A program made the position numbers and the translations under genes. From contig JAMYWO010000030.1 of the NCBI GenBank assembly GCA_024220525.1, forward strand, positions 1 through 48,580: a DNA stretch of 48,580 bases, read 5' to 3'. The notes under the pieces were generated by a model. It was not told where the DNA came from and made no database searches. It saw nothing but the letters and a program-made list of their open reading frames with translations. Shown piece after piece: positions 41,734 to 48,580 of the stretch; within the stretch, counting starts at the first letter, position 1, and each line of letters begins with the position of its first letter. The DNA comes from Cochliopodium minus. Lineage: Eukaryota; Discosea; Himatismenida; Cochliopodiidae.

Positions 41734-42395
41734 TGGAAAACAAATCTTTTAATCTCTTGGTATGTATTACAAAGACTTGAAAAATTTTTTTTTACATTAA
41801 TCATAAATTAAATATTTCTGAAATTTAGAAACCAAATACCACAAAATCAGACAATAGCAGAGGATTATTCTCATTGAGAAAAGATACAAATCTAACAACA
41901 CAAAATATGACATCGGGGGTTACTCTGCAAGGAAGTGACAGCACAGAAAAGCAAGATCATCAATCGATTATGATGCAACAAGGAGAAAAGGATAGGGAGG
42001 ATAACATGTTGATGGAAAAAATCGATTACAATCTTTCGATGGAAAAAAATGAGAGCATGGAGGAGAAAAAAAGAAAGATAGAAGAGATAGAGACCTTTGA
42101 TTTGAACATCATGGAGAAAAAAACAAAGAAGTTAGTGGGCATGGAAGATTCCCTCGATATCAATTATATTTCCAAATCCTTCATTGATAAGACCCAATCT
42201 GCTAATAACAAATTAGAAAACATCAAAGAAGATTTGAACAGGCTCGAAATGGTGATTGAAGACATCTCCTTCAGATCTTCCAAGGTCAATACTGAAATGT
42301 TGTTGCTCAGATCTCCCGTGATTGTGGATAGCATGGAGGAAATAAAAAATTCAATCGAGAAACTTCTTTCTGATCATAATGAATCAAATAATTAA
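41734..42395 (+). CDS. Coiled-coil protein of unknown function
   Basis: Two exons, 41734-41760 and 41829-42395, give 197 aa. The N-terminal 60 residues are polar with Gln, Thr and Met; then Lys/Glu-rich helices; residues about 125-185 have heptad spacing (Leu-Glu-Asn-Ile-Lys-Glu-Asp-Leu-Asn-Arg-Leu-Glu-Met-Val). No enzyme motif. It lies between HOP2 (divergent, 260 bp) and TMEM230 (convergent, 105 bp). I do not recognise the family; it lacks the winged helix of MND1, HOP2's partner. Confidence 0.65.
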
Positions 42396-42500
42396 CATTC
42401 AATTTTATTCTTTTGATTTTACATTAAAAAATTTTCAACAAATTATTTTGTTAACAATTTATTTACACATGATAGTGATTACTTTTTACGTATTTTCAGT

Positions 42501-42851
42501 TTAAAAAGATTGATGAAGTTGAGGGAATTGTTTATAGCTGTATCCTTGAACCTTCTGGAATGAATAATAAGCTATCCTCGTGAAATATGCACCAGGAATG
42601 AATAATAAAATTCCAACCACCAATAAAGCAATCGCAGTGTCTTTATATTCGATATAAATTAACCCAGATACCATTAATGATCCCAAGATAATGAATAAAG
42701 ATCCAAAAATAAACATCACCAATGCATAAATCACTTGAATAAGGAATGATTTCTTTTTTTTCTTTTCAATCACTTTTCCTGTATTTTTATGGGTATCTTC
42801 ATTTTTGCTTGATACAATCAATTTTTCATTCAAGTGATTTCTATTTCTCAT
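42501..42851 (-). CDS. TMEM230: TMEM230 ortholog
   Basis: A single-exon frame of 116 aa (human isoform 120 aa). Two TM helices: Leu-Val-Met-Phe-Ile-Phe-Gly-Ser-Leu-Phe-Ile-Ile-Leu-Gly-Ser and Ile-Ala-Leu-Leu-Val-Val-Gly-Ile-Leu-Leu-Phe-Ile-Pro-Gly. The second is followed by the diagnostic Arg-Ile-Ala-Tyr-Tyr and Gln-Gly-Tyr-Ser-Tyr. The N-terminus is cytosolic and Lys-rich. TMEM230 works in endosome and secretory vesicle trafficking. It begins after a 15-nt T-run (A-run in sense). Intergenic space to SPO11 is about 300 bp. Confidence 0.9.
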   Translation of the reverse strand: MRNRNHLNEKLIVSSKNEDTHKNTGKVIEKKKKKSFLIQVIYALVMFIFGSLFIILGSLMVSGLIYIEYKDTAIALLVVGILLFIPGAYFTRIAYYSFQKVQGYSYKQFPQLHQSF

Positions 42852-43155
42852 TTTTTTTTTTTTTTTTATATAATTTTTAATTAATTTTTAGAATTCAAAT
42901 ATTTGATTAGATTTATTGTTTTTTTTTTTTGAGTCAATGATATTAATCAACTATCCTGGTTCTGTGTACTTTTTTCATCAGTAATTGATGGGCTATAACT
43001 TTTTTTAATTATTAATTAATTTTTATTATTTTTTATAATAACTTTTTATTCTTTTTTTTTTAAAATAAAATGCACTCCAACACAACTTTTTTATTGTTTT
43101 TAAAATTATAACAGAAACTTTTTTTTTTCTTTTTTTTTTTCCTTCAAGGAGATAC
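42852..43155. other. AT-rich spacer TMEM230 / SPO11
   Basis: About 300 bp between the TMEM230 start and the SPO11 stop. T and A runs with a GAGTCAATGATATT patch; no exon or RNA gene seen. Confidence 0.5.
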
Positions 43156-44364
43156 TTAAAACTTATCAATTTTTTTATTTAATAAAAGAGAAAGGTATTG
43201 GAGTGAATTCTTTGAAAAAGCTTGTATTTCAGACTTTTGACCTTTAGAGAGCATCTTTTCTAGTTGATGCTTGTATTTCTCGTTGTTTTGATTCTTGAAA
43301 ACATCTCTTTTGAGAATAGACTTTAAAAAAGATATATCTTCTTTTGAGAGATCCAGATGGGTCAGATTTTGATCATCCACATCTTCAAAATGAATCCCTA
43401 GCCATTTTATTTGATTGGTGGAAATACCATCTGAACAAAATGCCTTTGAAATACTTCCCCACTTATAAACTGAAAAGATATCAAACCCATAAGGATCTTT
43501 TCAGTTTCAAATATAAATTAAATAAATTAAAAAAAATAATAGAGATACCAAAGTCAAATAAACCCAAAATAGGAATATTAAAATCTGAAAGAATGTTAAC
43601 TACCCTCAAAGTTCCATAATCTGGGTAGCCTGCAGAAATAAAATTTAAAAATATTGTATCAATACATCATATATTATCAAATCATTCAATATACCTTTGC
43701 CTGTAATTAGGATACATTGATTTTGGATGTGAAATTTATCTTCCATCAGTCTCAAGAAGGTGGCTTCTTTCTCTATCACCAAGATGAATTTAATGTTGCT
43801 TATCATTTTGATGGATTGGACACCGATTGATGGAATCAACACCCCACTTTCCATCTTATTGCATTCAATCTTCTCCCCATCGCAAACCAATACAATATCA
43901 CCCAAAATCAATCCCTTGGATGAACAGCAGATGTTCAATTTGTCTCTGGATACTCCCATCATTATTGAAAGATCCTCAATCGCCTCATTTGATTGTTTTT
44001 GATCTCCAAAGGTAGCACATTCGGTATAATACAGATCCCTTTTCGTAATTATGCATCCCTCTATCATCAATTGATGCATTTTAGACAAGGTGATCATCAT
44101 GTTCGCAAATTTCTTTCTCCCATTTTTCGAATTCCATTTTGTTCTGCTGTATTTTTTTTTCACAAAATTAATTTTGTCATTCCTTTCATCGTATTGTATG
44201 TTCTTTGCATCTTTTCTCGATGGATACACAAATTCCAAATCTTCCCCGATTATCAACCTCTCTATCATCATCAAGGTTATATTTTCCATCTTTTCAATCA
44301 ACCTCTCTTTTTCCAATGATTCTTTTGGTTGTTGTATCTTATTTTGCATCATAAATCCCATCAT
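43156..44364 (-). CDS. SPO11: Meiotic endonuclease SPO11 (Topo VIA family)
   Basis: Three exons, 44364-43695, 43629-43549 and 43496-43156, total 1092 nt (363 aa; human 396). SPO11 makes the double-strand breaks that start meiotic recombination. The 5Y-CAP domain has Thr-Lys-Arg-Asp-Leu-Tyr-Tyr-Thr-Glu-Cys (residues 108-117); the second Tyr (113) should attack DNA. Lys-Gly-Leu-Ile-Leu-Gly-Asp follows. The Toprim part has Leu-Val-Ile-Glu-Lys-Glu-Ala-Thr-Phe (metal Glu), Thr-Gly-Lys-Gly-Tyr-Pro-Asp and Phe-Asp-Phe-Asp-Pro-Tyr-Gly (Asp-x-Asp), then Ser-Val-Tyr-Lys-Trp-Gly-Ser. The C-terminus has Lys-Ser-Glu-Ile-Gln-Ala-Phe. Everything catalytic is intact. The first ATG is at 44364. Divergent from the Kelch gene, 202 bp apart. 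Confidence 0.95.
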
Positions 44365-44566
44365 TTTCAAAATTTGCTTTTATTTTTTATTTTATATTTT
44401 TATACATTTTTAATTTTTACCATGTCACATAACATCTCTCATTTCTCATTCCTATTTTGCAATTTTGGTTTTGCCTTCCACCAAAATAAAAAAAATAAAA
44501 AAAATTGTTTTATTCAAACAAAAAAAATTGACAAGATACTGCTCCCTTTATCAATCAAAATATTGA

Positions 44567-46814
44567 ATGGAAGAGATAGTTTATCAATGTGAGTGGGAAA
44601 AATTATCAAATAATCTTCCCAAACTCTGCAATATGACCACTCATAAATTAGAAATACAAGAAAAAGAATATTTGATCATATTTGGAGGTGCTGATCAAAT
44701 GAAGAGTAAAATGGAAAAATATTTTAAATCGAATTATTTTGATATAATTTCTCAATTAATTATAACATCACATCTTTTGGAAAATAGTTGTCCCAAAATC
44801 TGTTTTTTCAAATAGAACCTATTTATATCAAATATCAAGCAATATCTGCAAAGAAATACCTGTTTATGGAAACATCCCTCCCCCACGTGCTGGACATGCG
44901 TAAAAATTTTTATTTTTTGAGTACAAAAACATAATTAATCAATCTAAAGTATTGAATGCTTCAATCAAATACTGAATTCAAATTATTTTCATTACCTTGT
45001 TTATTTATTTTCTTCAAAAGATCCGTATTGATATGGGCAGATAAGTTTCATAGATTGATAATCTTTGGTGGTGCGGATTCAAATAAGGCTTTCAATGATA
45101 TCTACATGTTGAAGACAGGCAATCTGGATCAGAAATGGGAATGGAAGAAAATTGAGAATTTGCATGATATGCCTTCTTCCAAACATGGACATACCTTTGA
45201 CATTGTGGGAAATGAATTTGTTTCTTTTGGTGGAACCCAAAATGGAGAAAAATATTCAAATAATTTATACACCTGGACTTTCTCATCTGAGGGTAAATTC
45301 ATCATACTCATTTATTAATTTATCAATTTCATATAATTTATATTTTATGTGAATATGCGGAATATGAAATTTCTTTAAAAAATAATAGGATAATTCAATA
45401 TTGCTTCATTCAAAATTTTTATATCTAAACTGAAGAATTATTTTAGTTGATGATCCAAACCATCATATTGAAAATTTTTTTGTAAGAATTCAATATGCGC
45501 AATATAATTTGGATCAATTTTTTTCAACATATGATAGTATATAAATTGATCATTGATTGAAAATGATCATATTATCATTTGTATATGTTGATTGATATTG
45601 ATCCATTCTTTGAAACAAATATTCACTAACAAATTTTCATTATCATTTTAATAATAATATCCTTTTCAATAAAGTTGTTGGTTTTTCCAAAACTGTTTAA
45701 TAAAAAAGTTTAATAAAAAATGTATAGTAAATATTGATCCATTTTACACTATATTAAAATAAATTGATAGATCTTTTAATTTGATTTTTTAATTTTTTTT
45801 TTTTTTAAAAACCCACAGTGACAGGAGCGTGGAAAAAAGAAAAATATGAGTCAGGAGTATCAAGGCCACCAGCAAGGGCATACCATTGTTCATTGTCAGT
45901 AACAAACGAGGACAAACATTTTCTTTTCATTTTTGGCGGGAAATCTAAAGACAGAAATTTCAACGACATCTGGTATTTGAAGTCTCAAACTAAAGAGTGG
46001 ACTTTGTTGCAGACTCGTGGTTCTACCCCTCCTTTGAGGTATTATTCTCAAATGACTCGTGTTCAAAACAAAATCATTATTTTTGGTGGGAAAAATTATG
46101 AGTTAAAAATGCAAGGTAAAAATTTTTTTTTTTATTTATTTTCTGAATCTTATTTGCATTTTTATTTTTTATTTCATTATTTTCTTTAATTTTTTATATT
46201 TATTTTATTTTTTATTTTTATTTTACATTTTTTGTTTTTTTTTTATTTTTTAATTTATTTATTTTAATATTTTATTTTCATAAATTATTTTTCTTTTTTT
46301 TTTTAAAATTTTTTCATGATTTCCAATATTTTTTTTGATTTATTTTTGTTACATAGGGAACGTTCCTGTTGCAACAAAGAGCTATTTAAATGACATGTAT
46401 ATTTTAGATCTGGGTAATTCCACTTGGTACAGCATCAACAACTATGGAAATACCATTCCTTCTCGTCGATGTCTTCACATATTTCTTGCTTTCAAACAAT
46501 ATATTTATTTATTAGGCGGAGGTAAATAAAAATATAAAATAAAAAAAACAAAAAAAAAAAATTAAAAAATTAAAAAATTAAAAAATTTGATACAAATAAA
46601 ACAGATTATTATTTCATTTTTTTTTTTTTTTTTTTTTGACATTTATTTTCTTTTTTTAATTTCACAAATTTTTTTTTTTCTATTATAGGGGAAGATGAAG
46701 GAAGTGACGAAGTGTTTCGAATGACAATAAAAGAGTCTAAAATTTCAATAAATAACAATAATAATAATAATAACAATAATAACAATAATAATCATATTAA
46801 TAATAATAATCATA

Positions 46815-46853
<39 letters not shown>

Positions 46854-48293
46854 TGAATAATTCTATTTTTAACCAAAATAATCATTCTCCCAGCACCTCC
46901 CATCACAACATTCAATCTTTCAATCAAAAAATCAAAAAACAAACCAAATATGCCATTGCCCCAAAAGTCAATCACATCGGAGAGTAACAACTTTTTTTCT
47001 TCCTATCATCCATATAAAATAATTTTTTTTTTTAATTTTTTAATTTTTTTTTAGTCCATAAAATAATCTTTCAAACATTTTTTCTTTTTTAAAACTTTTT
47101 TTTTGATTATGTTCATCGTTCACCATTAAATTTTTTTTGTCTTGTATCCTCATTTAGATCATAATACTTTTTTTATCAGTTTTTTTTCCAAATATTTTAA
47201 ATAAGAAATAATAAGTAAATAAATAAAAAGAAATAATAAAATTTAAAATAAAAATATAAAATAAAACTGTTTTATTTATTTATTAATTTATTTTTATTTT
47301 TATTTATTAATTTATTAATTTATTAATTTATTAATTTATTAATTTATTAATTTATTAATTTATTAATTTATTAATTTATTTATTTATTAATTTATTTATT
47401 TATCATTTATTTATTTATTAATTTATTAATTTATTTATTTATTATTAATTTATTTATTTATTTTATATTTTTACCAGGAATAATAGTGAATATCCAATAA
47501 ACAATGTGTTGACAAACTCATTTCTCACATTCGAATTTTTAAACAAGATAAACCTGAGTGACGAATCCAATTTGAAAGTGAACGCCTCCGCTTCGGAACT
47601 TTTAAACATCCTCAAAACCAAATTTAAGCCCGTCAGCTCCCCTTATGGCTATGAGTTTTCCAAACCCTCTCATCAATGGGAAGATCAAGAGTCTGTCAAT
47701 TATTTCATCAAATTGTTATTTACCATTCTCGTAAAATAAAGTTTTTTTTTCTTTTATGTACAAAATTTTTTACAAAATTTTTTTATCATCATTATTATAT
47801 TTCACTTATTTATTTTTATTTTATTTTTATTTTTTTATTTTTATTTTTATTTTTTTATTTTTTATTTTATTTTTTTTTTTTTATTTTTATTTTATTTTTT
47901 TATTTTTATTTTTATTTTTATTTTTATTTTTTAATTTAATTTTTATTTTTTATTTATTTACATATTTATTTTTATTTTTTATTTTTTATTTTTATTTTTA
48001 TTTTTTGTTTTTTTATTTTTAATATTTTTATTTTTTTAATTTTTATTTTTATTTTTTACTTTTTTTTCAACTTTCTTTTTAATTATTACTTATAAATTTT
48101 ATTTATTTTTTTATTTTTTATTAAATTGATTGATTTATTTTCTTTCTTTTTTTAAAATTTAAGGAACCTGCAAAAATATTTTTTTGAAGGAAGAGGAGAT
48201 GTTGAAAGTTTCAGCTCCACTTATATTTTGGGAGATTCACGAAACCACAAAGATCTCATGTTCTTCCAAGATTCCTTTATTGTTTTCGAGTAA
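44567..48293 (+). CDS. Kelch-repeat protein with poly-Asn linker
   Basis: Exons about 44567-44790, about 44817-44899, 45021-45292, 45819-46115, 46357-46521, 46689-46985, 47480-about 47716 and about 48164-48293. Kelch blades: Leu-Ile-Ile-Phe-Gly-Gly-Ala-Asp, Pro-Pro-Pro-Arg-Ala-Gly-His-Ala, Asn-Asp-Ile-Tyr-Met-Leu, Phe-Ile-Phe-Gly-Gly-Lys, Ile-Ile-Ile-Phe-Gly-Gly-Lys, and Tyr-Leu-Leu-Gly-Gly-Gly, so five or six blades. Exon 6 adds about 40 Asn with few interruptions. The last two exons give a 110-aa C-terminal part without a recognised fold. The exon 1-2 boundary is the least sure. Stop TAA at 48291-48293. Binding scaffold by family; no enzyme domain found. Confidence 0.8.
45293..45818 (+). 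other. Long intron 3 of the Kelch gene
   Basis: At 526 nt it is longer and less simple than most introns here. Several TGATCA/ATGATCAT and TTGATTGATATTGATCC elements recur around 45540-45605. I found no ORF or RNA motif in it. Confidence 0.5.
46750..46860 (+). repeat. AAT trinucleotide repeat (poly-Asn coding)
   Basis: About 37 AAT/AAC codons interrupted by CAT, ATT, AGT and ATG. Mixed AAT and AAC usage suggests an old tract kept at protein level. Confidence 0.85.
47280..47465. repeat. TTTATTAA 8-bp microsatellite
   Basis: About 15 copies of an 8-bp TTTATTAA unit plus TTTATTTA variants, within the intron preceding exon 7 of the Kelch gene. Confidence 0.85.
47755..48160. repeat. TTTTTA-type repeats in last Kelch intron
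   Basis: About 400 nt of T-rich TTTTTA and TTTTA units. Its 3' boundary TTTAAG joins the last exon in phase when the upstream exon ends at the internal GTTATT donor near 47717. Confidence 0.7.
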
Positions 48294-48580
48294 GGCTGTG
48301 TCCTGCTTCTATTTTATTTTTGTAATTATCTTAAAATTCAAATATTGAAAATAAAAATAAAAAATAAATAAATAATTTTAAAAAAATATAAAAATAATGA
48401 AATAAATGAAATAAATAAAATAAATAAAATAAATAAAATAAATAAATAAATAAAATAAATAAAATAAATAAAATAAATAAAAAATAAAAAAATAAAATAA
48501 ATAAAAAATAAAAATAAATAAAATAAATAAAATAAATAAAATAAATAAAATAAATAAAATAAATAAAATAAATAAAATAA
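48294..48580. repeat. AAATAAAAT microsatellite at window end
   Basis: After about 100 bp of spacer downstream of the Kelch stop, AAATAAAAT 9-bp units fill the rest. The same unit occurs at 13764-13850. Confidence 0.85.

Noticed and set aside
41529-41804. Phe/Leu-rich minus-strand frame of 91 aa upstream of HOP2
   Set aside because: It is antisense to the HOP2/coiled-coil spacer and exon 1 of the plus gene; no start context, no homology.
46745-46990. Poly-Ile frame on the minus strand
   Set aside because: Reverse reading of the AAT repeats that encode poly-Asn in the Kelch gene.
1-48580. Alternative genetic code with reassigned stop codons
   Set aside because: TAA, TAG and TGA all terminate genes at family-expected positions (MROH1 TAA, YeeE/YedE TAG, UBE2C TGA), and none is needed inside conserved domains except at the phosphatase slips.
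1-48580. tRNA genes, rRNA, CRISPR arrays, transposons
   Set aside because: No cloverleaf-like GGTTCGA context outside introns, no rRNA segments, no spaced repeats, and no transposase or reverse-transcriptase motifs seen on either strand.

Overview
The window is nuclear DNA of an extremely AT-rich eukaryote. Genes are broken by many short GT-AG introns of 50-600 nt, with T-rich ends and mostly GTAA/GTTA donors. All three standard stop codons are used, and asparagine-rich and lysine-rich tracts occur. The gene set (Pol I RPA43, IMP4, UBLCP1, MROH1, UBE2C, SPO11, HOP2, TMEM230, TMEM135-like) is that of a free-living unicellular eukaryote, perhaps an amoeba. I cannot name the lineage. I saw no tRNA, rRNA, CRISPR array or transposon. 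Where I checked, proteins were assembled by requiring that splice phases agree across exons.

Layout. 0-1.7 kb (-): part of a BRCT-domain protein. 2.1-3.1 kb (-): first half of a YeeE/YedE transporter. 3.2-4.3 kb (-): IMP4. 4.35-5.9 kb (-): UBLCP1. 6.1-12.6 kb (+): MROH1, 12 exons and 1684 aa. 12.6-13.1 kb (-): small p22phox-like membrane protein. 14.0-15.4 kb (+): PPP-family phosphatase with many one-base gaps. 15.6-17.3 kb (+): GT32 glycosyltransferase with a helical-repeat tail. 17.4-19.6 kb (+): four-TM membrane protein. 19.7-20.9 kb (-): RPA43. 20.9-23.7 kb (+): PX domain fused to a quinone-oxidoreductase-like enzyme. 24.1-27.1 kb (+): large GTPase fused to an Hsp20/alpha-crystallin domain. 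27.2-27.9 kb (-): second half of the YeeE/YedE transporter. 28.2 kb (-): orphan M28 peptidase exon. 28.6-29.1 kb (+): WD40 fragment. 29.4-30.5 kb (+): coiled-coil/proline-rich fragment, then a 932-base N gap. 31.9-34.2 kb (-): RCC1-repeat protein. 34.6-35.9 kb (-): two tandem Cys/His-rich paralogues. 36.1-36.3 kb (-): small protein with a SUMO-interaction motif. 36.9-37.8 kb (-): C-terminal half of the M28 peptidase. 38.1-39.5 kb (-): TMEM135-like. 39.8-40.3 kb (+): UBE2C. 40.4-41.5 kb (-): HOP2. 41.7-42.4 kb (+): coiled-coil protein. 42.5-42.9 kb (-): TMEM230. 43.2-44.4 kb (-): SPO11. 44.6-48.3 kb (+): Kelch protein.

Functional themes. SPO11 (break formation) and HOP2 (strand exchange) lie within 2 kb of each other, so the organism has meiotic machinery. 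RPA43 and IMP4 belong to ribosome biogenesis. UBE2C and UBLCP1 act in ubiquitin and proteasome control. The most original proteins are two in-frame fusions, PX-oxidoreductase and GTPase-Hsp20. At least two genes (YeeE/YedE and the M28 peptidase) appear in pieces up to 25 kb apart. Every break falls in an AT microsatellite, which points to misjoins at repeats, with trans-splicing of split genes as the less likely alternative.
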